From an uncultured Collinsella sp. (lineage in GTDB: Bacteria; Actinomycetota; Coriobacteriia; Coriobacteriales; Coriobacteriaceae): a DNA stretch of 5,182 nt. The position numbers and the translations under genes were made by a program. This document shows positions 1 through 4,939 of the stretch, piece by piece (the first letter of the stretch is position 1; each line of letters starts with the position of its first letter). The DNA lies in assembly GCA_902468045.1 (NCBI GenBank), contig CABQXG010000119.1, positions 1-5,182 of the forward strand, given 5' to 3'. Under the pieces are notes generated by a model that had not been told where the DNA came from, did no database searches, and worked only from the letters and a program-made list of their open reading frames with translations.

Positions 1-34
1 ACGCGGTGGTGTTCGTTCGTGTTTTTGCAGTAGT

Positions 35-119
35 CGGCACTTAGGGACGTTCCTTATGTGCCGGCACTTTGGGAACGTCCCTTAGTGCCGGCATCTGGGG
101 ACTCTCCTTGGCTGTTGCC
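35..119. repeat. Tandem palindromic repeat cluster (two good units, one degenerate)
   Basis: Two overlapping stem-loops are visible. Unit 1 pairs CGGCAC (35-40) with GTGCCG (58-63). Unit 2 pairs TGCCGGCAC (59-67) with GTGCCGGCA (85-93), a perfect 9-bp stem. They share the perfect palindrome GTGCCGGCAC at 58-67. Each encloses a small inner palindrome, GGACGTTCC at 45-53 and GGGAACGTCCC at 71-81. A third, decayed unit follows (about 90-119, inner GGGGACTCTCC) with only a 4-bp outer stem. This resembles dispersed extragenic palindromic repeats of the REP type; that class assignment is inference, and no REP-associated transposase gene is present in the window. Confidence 0.7.
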
Positions 120-141
120 TGTTCAAGAGTGTCCTCAACGA

Positions 142-172
142 CTGGTCATTTAAGAACGTCCCCAATGACTAG
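142..172. repeat. Stem-loop repeat with the same core but a different stem
   Basis: CTGGTCATT (142-150) pairs with AATGACTAG (164-172), nine pairs including one G-T wobble, around the loop TAAGAACGTCCCC (151-163). The loop closely matches the inner part of the 59-93 unit (GGGAACGTCCCTTA), while the stem is unrelated in sequence to the GGCAC/GTGCC stems of the 35-93 units. It ends 140 bases before the pckA start codon. Confidence 0.6.
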
Positions 173-221
173 GCCGCTTGCCTGCGATTTTTGACCGTTG
201 AGCGGGCGCTTCGCCGTTGCC

Positions 222-237
222 GCAAAAACGTTTTTGC
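222..237. promoter_or_regulatory. Perfect 16-bp palindrome, candidate operator for pckA
   Basis: GCAAAAACGTTTTTGC reads the same on both strands and lies 75 bases upstream of the pckA start. A CG-centred AAACGTTT core flanked by GC is the general form of LacI/GalR-family operators (PurR boxes, Cra sites, CcpA cre sites). Control of PEP carboxykinase by carbon-responsive regulators is well known in other bacteria. That it binds such a protein here is inference. I could not place a convincing -35/-10 pair near it, so whether it would act as an activator or a repressor site is unknown. Confidence 0.5.
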
Positions 238-254
238 ATATCGGGTACAACGGG

Positions 255-270
255 CTTTACGTGAGTAAAG
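255..270. promoter_or_regulatory. Short inverted repeat in the pckA 5' region
   Basis: CTTTAC (255-260) and GTAAAG (265-270) form a perfect 6-bp inverted repeat around GTGA, 41 bases before the pckA start codon. It could be a second operator half-site pair or a small 5'-UTR hairpin. At this length it could also be chance. Confidence 0.25.
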
Positions 271-300
271 TGCGCGCCTCGTCCACGTGTCGCGTTTTTA

Positions 301-307
301 AAGGAGG
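301..307 (+). promoter_or_regulatory. Shine-Dalgarno site of pckA
   Basis: AAGGAGG is a near-perfect anti-16S match, separated by CCCC from the ATG at 312. It settles the start codon: the reading frame is open from 198, but the residues encoded by 198-311 have no such site and no PEPCK similarity. Confidence 0.85.
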
Positions 308-311
308 CCCC

Positions 312-1982
312 ATGCCTGGTGTTACCCCTGCAGAAGTTCTGTCCAACTTTGGCATTACGCTGGTCGAAGACCCCGCCGAGAACCAGCCCCGTCTGCTGGT
401 CGATCTACCCGCCGCGGAGCTCGTCGAGCACGCTATCCGCCGCGAAGAAGGTCGCATGGCATCCAACGGCGCGCTGGTGATCGAGACGGGGGAGCGCACC
501 GGCCGTTCCCCCAATGACCGCTTTATCGTCGACACCCCCGATGTTCACGACAAGATCGCCTGGGGCGCCGTCAACCGTCCTCTTTCGATCGAGAGCTACG
601 AGGCCATCAAGGCCGGTATCGTCGACTACCTCAACGAGCGCGACGTGTTCGTCACCCGCGGCATGGCCGGCGCCGACCGCAACCACACGCGTCGCCTGCT
701 CGTCGCCTGCGAGCGTGCCAGCCAGGCGCTGTTCATTAAGCAAATGCTCGCCCGTCCGCTCGCCCGCGAAATCGCGCGCACCGGCGAGCCGGACTTCTGC
801 GTGCTCGCCGCGCCGGGCTACCAGTGCGATCCCGCCATTAAGGGCCTCAACTCCAGCGCCGCCGTGGTCATTAACTTCCAGGAGCGCGTGATTCTGGTTG
901 CCGGCACCGGTTACTCCGGCGAAATCAAAAAGTCCATCTTCAGCGTCATGAATTACCTACTGCCCGTCGAGGACGACGTGCTGCCCATGCACTGCTCGGC
1001 CAGCATGGATCCCGTCACGCACGAGACAGCCGTGTTCTTTGGCCTTTCCGGCACGGGCAAGACCACGCTTTCGGCCAACCCCACGCGCCTGCTGATCGGC
1101 GACGACGAGCACGGCTGGTCCGACATGGGCATCTTCAACATCGAGGGAGGCTGCTATGCCAAGTGCGAGGGCCTGGACGCGTTCCACGAGCCCGAGATCT
1201 TCAACGCCGTCCGCTTTGGCGCCATCTGCGAAAACGTGGTGCTCGATGAGAACCGAAAGCCCAACTATGATGACGTCTCGATCACGCACAATACGCGCGT
1301 GGCCTATCCCGTCGAGCATATCCCCAACGCGTGGACCAAGGGCATGGGCACCACCCCGAGCGTCGTGCTGTTTTTGACCTGTGATGCCTTTGGCGTGCTG
1401 CCGCCCATCTCGCGCCTGACGGCCGATGCCGCCATGTATCACTTTGTGACGGGCTTCACCGCCAAGATCCCCGGCACCGAGGTCGGCGTCACCGAGCCCA
1501 CGCCCACGTTCTCCTCGCTGTTTGGCGAGCCGTTTATGCCGCTCGATCCTATGGTCTATGCCAAGATGCTCGGCGAGCGTATCGCCGACGGTCGCACCCG
1601 CGTCTATCTGGTCAATACCGGATGGATTGGCGGCGGTTATGGCGTGGGCCATCGCATCGAGCTTGCCTACACGCGCTCGCTGGTCGCGCGCGCCCTCGAC
1701 GGCACCATCGAGGATAGCGAGTTCGTGCACGACGATATCTTTAACGTCGACATTCCCACCACGTGCCACGGTGTGCCCGACGGCATCTTGGTGCCACGCC
1801 AGTACTGGCAGAACACCGCGCGCTACGACGAGGCCGCGCACAACCTGGCGGTGATGTTTGAGGAGAACTTCGAGAAGAAGTACTCGCATCTGCCCGAGTC
1901 CGTAAAGGCCGCCGGGCCGCACGCCCAAGTGCCCGTCGAGGCCCGTCATCGTGGCCGCGGGCTGCTGGGACTTCGCCACTAG
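312..1982 (+). CDS. pckA: Phosphoenolpyruvate carboxykinase (ATP)
   Basis: Cytosolic enzyme interconverting oxaloacetate plus ATP with PEP, CO2 and ADP. It supports gluconeogenesis or, in fermenters, C4-acid formation by CO2 fixation. The 556-aa product has all family signatures in order: GRSPNDRF (64-71, with the substrate Arg65), YSGEIKK (201-207, ending in the metal-site lysine), the metal-binding His227 in MHCSAS, the P-loop GLSGTGKTT (244-252), the metal-binding DDEHGW (264-269) and NTRVAYP (327-333, with Arg329). These sit within 0-6 residues of E. coli PckA numbering. The P-loop and DDEHGW pair identify the ATP-dependent class rather than the GTP class. The start is fixed by the AAGGAGG at 301-307. 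The family usually ends near AAGPK; here AAGPH (533-537) is followed by 19 further residues rich in Arg and Gly. It is flanked by its own upstream control region and a terminator, so is probably monocistronic. Confidence 0.97.
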   Translation: MPGVTPAEVLSNFGITLVEDPAENQPRLLVDLPAAELVEHAIRREEGRMASNGALVIETGERTGRSPNDRFIVDTPDVHDKIAWGAVNRPLSIESYEAIKAGIVDYLNERDVFVTRGMAGADRNHTRRLLVACERASQALFIKQMLARPLAREIARTGEPDFCVLAAPGYQCDPAIKGLNSSAAVVINFQERVILVAGTGYSGEIKKSIFSVMNYLLPVEDDVLPMHCSASMDPVTHETAVFFGLSGTGKTTLSANPTRLLIGDDEHGWSDMGIFNIEGGCYAKCEGLDAFHEPEIFNAVRFGAICENVVLDENRKPNYDDVSITHNTRVAYPVEHIPNAWTKGMGTTPSVVLFLTCDAFGVLPPISRLTADAAMYHFVTGFTAKIPGTEVGVTEPTPTFSSLFGEPFMPLDPMVYAKMLGERIADGRTRVYLVNTGWIGGGYGVGHRIELAYTRSLVARALDGTIEDSEFVHDDIFNVDIPTTCHGVPDGILVPRQYWQNTARYDEAAHNLAVMFEENFEKKYSHLPESVKAAGPHAQVPVEARHRGRGLLGLRH

Positions 1983-2003
1983 CTTCGCCGTGAGTCCATA
2001 TTC

Positions 2004-2036
2004 ACCACGAAGGGGCCAGTGCGCCTTTGTGGTTTT
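2004..2036 (+). terminator. Intrinsic terminator of pckA (divergent copy of the gene-end hairpin)
   Basis: ACCACGAAGG (2004-2013) pairs with CCTTTGTGGT (2024-2033), ten pairs with one G-U, around the loop GGCCAGTGCG, and runs into TTTT (2033-2036). It begins 21 bases after the pckA stop. The arms match the hairpins at 2957, 4534 and 4940 but the loop does not. Confidence 0.8.
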
Positions 2037-2063
2037 GCTCGCGCAGATGACTCGGGTTACAAT
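2035..2063 (+). promoter_or_regulatory. Sigma-70-type promoter for the structured leader and B3/4 gene
   Basis: TTGCTC (2035-2040) and TACAAT (2058-2063) are separated by exactly 17 bases. The -10 matches five of six consensus bases; the -35 is weak (TTG only). The -35 overlaps the T-run of the pckA terminator, so the two units are packed back to back. The predicted transcript start is around 2070. Confidence 0.55.
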
Positions 2064-2069
2064 ACGCCT

Positions 2070-2167
2070 GACATATCGTCCCCTTCTCCGGATGGGGACA
2101 GCGCAAGCGCTCTTGTGACGGCACCGTAGGACTTTGAAGGTGGACGTCGTAAGGGCGCTTTTTGTTT
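2070..2167 (+). ncRNA. Structured leader RNA or small RNA of about 95 nt, class unknown
   Basis: Downstream of the predicted promoter the transcript folds into two parts. Hairpin A pairs GTCCCC (2078-2083) with GGGGAC (2094-2099) around a 10-nt loop. Hairpin B pairs 2105-2120 with 2145-2160: 16 consecutive pairs, three of them G-U (2111/2154, 2115/2150, 2116/2149). It continues after a small internal bulge into CACC (2122-2125) with GGTG (2139-2142), and ends in a T-run. An alternative small hairpin, AGCG (2100-2103) with CGCT (2108-2111), would compete with the 5' arm of hairpin B. This is the layout of a riboswitch or attenuator with its terminator, or of a free-standing sRNA. I see no T-box UGGNACC element and no SRP or other conserved signature I recognise. 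Confidence 0.5.
2105..2167 (+). terminator. Strong Rho-independent terminator in the B3/4 leader
   Basis: The long hairpin 2105-2120/2145-2160 is followed by TTTTTGTTT (2159-2167). It lies upstream of the B3/4 coding region and downstream of the only promoter-like sequence found for that gene, so readthrough would be needed to express the gene unless a further promoter exists. Confidence 0.65.
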
Positions 2168-2169
2168 AG

Positions 2170-2187
2170 GCGCCCTCACTCGGGCGC
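2170..2187 (+). promoter_or_regulatory. Hairpin just ahead of the B3/4 ribosome binding site
   Basis: GCGCCC (2170-2175) pairs perfectly with GGGCGC (2182-2187) around TCACTC, ending nine bases before the Shine-Dalgarno sequence. The same GCGCCC can instead pair with GGGCGC at 2153-2158, which is part of the terminator's 3' arm. Two exclusive folds are therefore possible in the readthrough transcript. A regulatory role is inference. Confidence 0.4.
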
Positions 2188-2195
2188 GCACAATG

Positions 2196-2204
2196 AAGGG
2201 AGAG
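2196..2204 (+). promoter_or_regulatory. Shine-Dalgarno site of the B3/4 gene
   Basis: The AAGGGAG stretch at 2196-2202 lies five bases before the ATG at 2208. The alternative in-frame ATG at 2193 overlaps this site and has only GC-rich, non-SD sequence before it, so 2208 is preferred. Confidence 0.75.
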
Positions 2205-2207
2205 CGT

Positions 2208-2927
2208 ATGAAGAGCTTTATTGCCGAGGATTCATTCTGGGAGCTGTTTCCGCAGGCAGCGGTCGGCGTTGTGGTCGTGGAGGGCATGAAGCCCGCGGCC
2301 CAGATTCCCCAGGAGGACGTGGACGCGATAGCGGCGTTGCTCGACCGTGCCAATATCGATGCGGAGCGCCACCTGACCAGCGATACCATCAGCGAGAACG
2401 CGCCGGTCAAGGCATGGCGCGAGGCCTATCGTCTGTTCAAGACCAAAAAGGGCGCGCGTTGCTCAATCGAGAACCTGCTCAAGCGCGTGCTCAAAGGCAA
2501 GCCGGTGGGCCACATTACGCCCGCGGTGGATATTTACAATACGGTGTCGCTGACCTACGCGCTGCCCGTGGGAGGCGAGGATCTGCATGCGATCGAGGGA
2601 GACCTTCGCTTGAAGGTGACCGACGGTGGCGATGCGTTCTTGCCGCTTGGCGAGGAGGCGGACGATCCGACGCTGCCCGGCGAGCTCGCCTACATCGACG
2701 ATGCGGGCGCTGTGTGCCGCTGCTGGAACTGGCGCGACGGCGTTCGCACGGCGCTGTCCGATAATTCGGCCGATGCGTTCCTGGCGATTGAGTGCGTGGA
2801 GTCCGAGCGGATGGGGGATTGCCAGGCTGCGATCGATCGTTTAGCCGAGCTGCTTGAGCGCTATCTGGGAGCGACGGTTGTCATTAAGACGCTTGTGACC
2901 CGCGACAATCCTTGCGTGGAGCTGTAG
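2208..2927 (+). CDS. Stand-alone B3/4 domain protein (PheRS beta-chain editing-domain-like)
   Basis: The 239-aa soluble protein has no signal peptide or membrane segment. Its central part matches the B3/4 domain found in the beta subunit of phenylalanyl-tRNA synthetase, where it hydrolyses Tyr-tRNA(Phe). Visible landmarks are AWREAY (69-74), SIENLLKRVLKGKP (86-99), DIYNTVSLTYALPVGGEDL (108-126), GDLRL soon after, and CRCWNWRDG (170-178). This arrangement is typical of the free-standing B3/4 family, which lacks all aminoacylation and tRNA-anticodon domains. By analogy it could edit a mischarged aminoacyl-tRNA or bind an amino acid, but the family's function is not settled and I assign no reaction. 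It is probably transcribed alone through the structured leader at 2070-2167 and ends at the hairpin at 2957. Confidence 0.85.
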   Translation: MKSFIAEDSFWELFPQAAVGVVVVEGMKPAAQIPQEDVDAIAALLDRANIDAERHLTSDTISENAPVKAWREAYRLFKTKKGARCSIENLLKRVLKGKPVGHITPAVDIYNTVSLTYALPVGGEDLHAIEGDLRLKVTDGGDAFLPLGEEADDPTLPGELAYIDDAGAVCRCWNWRDGVRTALSDNSADAFLAIECVESERMGDCQAAIDRLAELLERYLGATVVIKTLVTRDNPCVEL

Positions 2928-2956
2928 CGGCGCCTAGAACCTATTGATGCCCCAAG

Positions 2957-2994
2957 CCACCACAAAGGTGCCTGTCCCCTTTGTGGTGGTTTTT
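2957..2994 (+). terminator. Terminator after the B3/4 gene (repeated gene-end hairpin, copy 1)
   Basis: CCACCACAAAGG (2957-2968) pairs perfectly with CCTTTGTGGTGG (2978-2989) around the loop TGCCTGTCC, followed by TTTTT (2990-2994). This is the copy with the best T-run on the + strand. It begins 29 bases after the stop codon. Confidence 0.85.
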
Positions 2995-3027
2995 ATGTTG
3001 ATGGGTTAACAAATGGGGTATTTGGGT

Positions 3028-3064
3028 ACGGGTGTCGCCTTATGCGACTAAGATGTTTACCCGT
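3028..3064. promoter_or_regulatory. Nested inverted repeats upstream of marR
   Basis: ACGGGT (3028-3033) and ACCCGT (3059-3064) form an outer inverted repeat. Directly inside it, GTCGC (3034-3038) and GCGAC (3044-3048) form an inner one around CTTAT. The array lies 34-70 bases before the marR start, where MarR-family regulators often bind to repress themselves. No convincing -35/-10 pair could be placed, so this is only a candidate operator region. Confidence 0.35.
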
Positions 3065-3066
3065 TA

Positions 3067-3075
3067 GCATTATGC
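3067..3075. promoter_or_regulatory. Small palindrome GCATTATGC upstream of marR
   Basis: GCAT-T-ATGC is symmetric about its central T and lies 22 bases before the marR start. MarR-type operators are often short AT-centred palindromes of this kind. The site is short enough to be chance. Confidence 0.25.
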
Positions 3076-3097
3076 AAGCGAAAGGCGGTCGTCTCCC

Positions 3098-3547
3098 ATG
3101 CAGCAGAACGACGAGACACGTTTCGAGGACTTTGTCGGACTGATCAGCGGGCTCTACAAGGAGATCCAGCGCATTAAGACATCCGAGGGCGCAAGGCTGG
3201 GCCTCAAGGGCTCCGACGTTATGTGCCTGTACTATCTTGAGCGCAGCAAGGACGGCCTGACTGGCGCTGACCTGGCTCGCATGGCAGGCGTGACCCGCGC
3301 CGCCGTCTCGCGTACGCTCGCGCATCTGGAGGAGGGCGGCTACGTCGAGGTCGACGATTCGGGCGATGCCGCCGTTAAGTATCGTGCTCCGGTGCGCCTG
3401 ACCGCTCTGGGTGGCGAGAGCATGAGCGAGGCCGACCGCATCATCCACGAAGTGCTCGATACCACCGGTAAGGCTATGGGTGTGGAGCAGCGCGAGCAGA
3501 TGTATACGTCGCTGCGCACGATTCTCAACACCCTGCGCGAGCTGTAG
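3098..3547 (+). CDS. MarR-family transcriptional regulator
   Basis: The 149-aa protein has the MarR plan. An N-terminal helix (FEDFVGLISGLYKEIQRI) and a C-terminal helical pair (from about residue 109, ending ILNTLREL) would form the dimer interface. Between them lies a winged helix-turn-helix: LTGADLARMAGVTRAAVSRTLAHLEEGGYV (54-83) followed by a wing with DDSGDAAVKYRAPVRLT (about 86-102). Such proteins bind palindromic operators as dimers and often lose DNA affinity on binding small aromatic or lipid-like ligands; the ligand here is unknown. The ribosome site is weak (AAAGG at 3081-3085, 12 bases from ATG), but there is no better start. No strong terminator separates it from the DegV gene 119 bases downstream, so co-transcription or control of degV is plausible. 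Confidence 0.9.
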   Translation: MQQNDETRFEDFVGLISGLYKEIQRIKTSEGARLGLKGSDVMCLYYLERSKDGLTGADLARMAGVTRAAVSRTLAHLEEGGYVEVDDSGDAAVKYRAPVRLTALGGESMSEADRIIHEVLDTTGKAMGVEQREQMYTSLRTILNTLREL

Positions 3548-3635
3548 GGCCGCCAAGGCTTTTGCTTCCAATTAACAACTGCATAGTCCTGTTTGAGCGC
3601 GTATACCGTGCCGGGGCCTTGCTGTCAAAATTCCC

Positions 3636-3652
3636 TGCGCGGGACCTGCGCA
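3636..3652 (+). other. Small hairpin in the marR-degV gap, just before the degV ribosome site
   Basis: TGCGC (3636-3640) pairs with GCGCA (3648-3652) around GGGACCT, three bases before the AAAGGA ribosome site at 3655-3660. It also forms a CCTGCGC direct repeat. There is no T-run after it, so it is not a terminator. The 119-base gap (3548-3666) otherwise shows no gene and no clear promoter. Confidence 0.25.
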
Positions 3653-3666
3653 AGAAAGGATTCGCT

Positions 3667-4521
3667 ATGTCCGTCCGCATTATTACCGATTCCGCAAGCG
3701 ATATGTCGCCGGCCGAGCACCCAGCACTGGCCGTTTTGCCGCTGTCCGTCACCTTTGGCACCGATGTGTACATGGATGGCATCGACATCGATCACCAGCG
3801 CTTTTACGAGATGCTCGTGGAGCGCGATGAGCTGCCCAAGACCGGCCAGGTCAACCCGTACGCGTTTTCGCAGGCGATTGCCAAGGTTCGTGAAGCCGGC
3901 GATGAGGCTGTGATTATTACCGTGGGCGCTAAGCTATCAGGCACCAATCAGAGTGCCCGTACCGCACTTGCCGAGGCGCCAGGCGGCGACGTTTACGTGG
4001 TGGATAGCAATAACGTCACTCTGGGCGAGCGTGTCATGGTCGAGTATGCCCTGCGCCTGGTGGATGAGGGCCGTAGTGCAGCTCAGATCGCGGCGGCCGT
4101 CGAGGCCGTGCGCGACCGTGTGGTGGTTATCGGCCTGCTCGAGACGCTGGAGTACCTGGTGCGCGGCGGTCGTCTGTCTGCTGCGGCCGGCGCCGTGGGC
4201 ACGCTGCTCAACGTAAAGCCCGTGGTGGCTGTCGAGGACGGTCTGATCGTGCAGCTGGGTAAGGCGCGCGGTTCCAAGAACGGCCGCAATCTGCTGAACC
4301 AAAAGGTCGAAAAAGCGGGCGGCATCGACTTTTCCATGCCGCTGGCGCTGGGCTATACGGGCCTTTCGGATGCGGTGCTCAAGAAGTATATCGAGGACAG
4401 CGCGGCACTGTGGGCTGGTCATACCGAGGGCGAGTTGCCCGTTCACACCATTGGCGCCACCATCGGCACCCACGTAGGCCCTGGCGCCGTAGCCGTAGCC
4501 TTCTTCCAGCCCGCCAACTAA
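3667..4521 (+). CDS. DegV family (FakB-like) fatty-acid-binding protein
   Basis: The 284-aa cytosolic protein is of normal DegV length. It opens with the family's MSVRIITDSASDMSP strand-loop. It carries PKTGQVNP (Thr59, Gln61), the ligand-loop motif AKLSGTNQSA (88-97, with Ser91), VRGGRLS (165-171) and the C-terminal GTHVGPGAVAVAF with His269. In DegV/FakB proteins these loops hold the carboxylate of a bound fatty acid, which is phosphorylated by the kinase FakA for use in phospholipid synthesis. FakA is not in this window. The Thr-Ser-Gln-Pro loop usual in the family is altered to TGQV here. The start is set by AAAGGA (3655-3660), six bases from the ATG; the open frame upstream to 3562 has no ribosome site. 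It may share a transcript with marR upstream, and leaky termination could join it to the gene downstream. Confidence 0.92.
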   Translation: MSVRIITDSASDMSPAEHPALAVLPLSVTFGTDVYMDGIDIDHQRFYEMLVERDELPKTGQVNPYAFSQAIAKVREAGDEAVIITVGAKLSGTNQSARTALAEAPGGDVYVVDSNNVTLGERVMVEYALRLVDEGRSAAQIAAAVEAVRDRVVVIGLLETLEYLVRGGRLSAAAGAVGTLLNVKPVVAVEDGLIVQLGKARGSKNGRNLLNQKVEKAGGIDFSMPLALGYTGLSDAVLKKYIEDSAALWAGHTEGELPVHTIGATIGTHVGPGAVAVAFFQPAN

Positions 4522-4533
4522 CCGACCTGCCAT

Positions 4534-4572
4534 AAACCACCACAAAGGTGCCTGTCCCCTTTGCGGTGGTTT
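4534..4572 (+). terminator. Gene-end hairpin after degV (repeated hairpin, copy 2), probably weak
   Basis: AAACCACCACAAAGG (4534-4548) pairs with CCTTTGCGGTGGTTT (4558-4572) around TGCCTGTCC. One A-C mismatch interrupts the stem (C at 4564 replaces the T of the other copies). The T-run is only the three Ts of the arm before ATGC, so termination on the + strand is likely partial. It starts 13 bases after the degV stop and 68 before the next start codon. Confidence 0.65.
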
Positions 4573-4601
4573 ATGCTTTTCAGGGTGGAAGGGAGCGAGC
4601 A

Positions 4602-4922
4602 ATGGCGTCTGAGGGCTTTTTTGAACGGGTGTACGAGGTGGTCGAGCAGATCCCCGAGGGGATGGTCGCCACGTATGGTCAGGTGGCGTTGCTTGCCGGT
4701 CGTCCACGAAGTGCGCGGTACGTGGGGTATGCGCTGCACAGCAACCCACGCCCTGGCCAAATTCCCTGTCATCGCGTGGTATTTGCCGACGGCCGCATTT
4801 GCGAGGGCTTTGCCTTTGGCGGGGCCGATACTCAACGCGAGCTCTTAATGGGGGAGGGTGTGGCGTTTAAGGACGACATGCACGTCGACTTGGCCGCCTG
4901 TCGCTGGCTTGCCGGACTCTAA
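4602..4922 (+). CDS. Alkyltransferase-like (MGMT/Ada C-domain) protein with the catalytic cysteine kept
   Basis: The 106-aa protein consists only of the DNA-binding methyltransferase domain of O6-alkylguanine-DNA alkyltransferases. Landmarks are VATYGQVA (22-29, with the base-flipping Tyr25), the recognition helix SARYVGYALHSNP with the likely Arg finger at 39, and IPCHRVV (54-60, with Cys56). The tail FGGADTQRELLMGEGVAF...VDLAACRWL is the pattern of ATL proteins (E. coli YbaZ type) rather than of full MGMT. ATLs normally have Trp or Ala in place of this cysteine, so this one could still transfer alkyl groups. It lacks the N-terminal domain of Ogt/MGMT. The start at 4602 has GGAAGGGAG (4587-4595) six bases upstream; an ATG at 4548 lies inside the terminator hairpin and is rejected. 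There is no room for a full promoter between that hairpin and the start. Confidence 0.88.
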   Translation: MASEGFFERVYEVVEQIPEGMVATYGQVALLAGRPRSARYVGYALHSNPRPGQIPCHRVVFADGRICEGFAFGGADTQRELLMGEGVAFKDDMHVDLAACRWLAGL

Positions 4923-4939
4923 CGGCTCTGTCGTGGCGA

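Noticed and set aside
273..299. Attenuator hairpin CGCG...CGCG followed by TTTTT before the pckA ribosome site
   Set aside because: Only about four consecutive pairs with a mismatched interior; too weak to call despite the T-run.
198..311. In-frame N-terminal extension of PckA back to an ATG/GTG-like start at 198
   Set aside because: The added 38 residues have no PEPCK similarity, run through the palindrome and inverted repeat, and lack a ribosome site; the AAGGAGG before 312 fixes the start.
957..1979. 340-aa open frame on the - strand inside pckA
   Set aside because: It lies wholly antisense to a clearly functional pckA, has no recognisable domains, and long antisense frames are expected from GC-rich third codon positions.
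2092..2118. 8-codon leader peptide MGTAQALL in the B3/4 leader
   Set aside because: No ribosome site precedes it, the ATG is buried next to a hairpin arm, and there is no run of a regulatory amino acid.
2070..2167. T-box riboswitch for the B3/4 gene
   Set aside because: Attractive given the tRNA-related product, but there is no UGGNACC bulge sequence, no recognisable Stem I motifs, and the leader is too short.
4548..4601. Upstream ATG start for the ATL-like protein
   Set aside because: It would begin inside the degV terminator hairpin and add 18 residues with no family match; the ATG at 4602 has a good ribosome site.
3937..4749. 270-aa open frame on the - strand across degV and the ATL gene
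   Set aside because: Composition is low-complexity His/Arg/Gln/Ala-rich, it has no family resemblance, and it spans two real genes plus a terminator.
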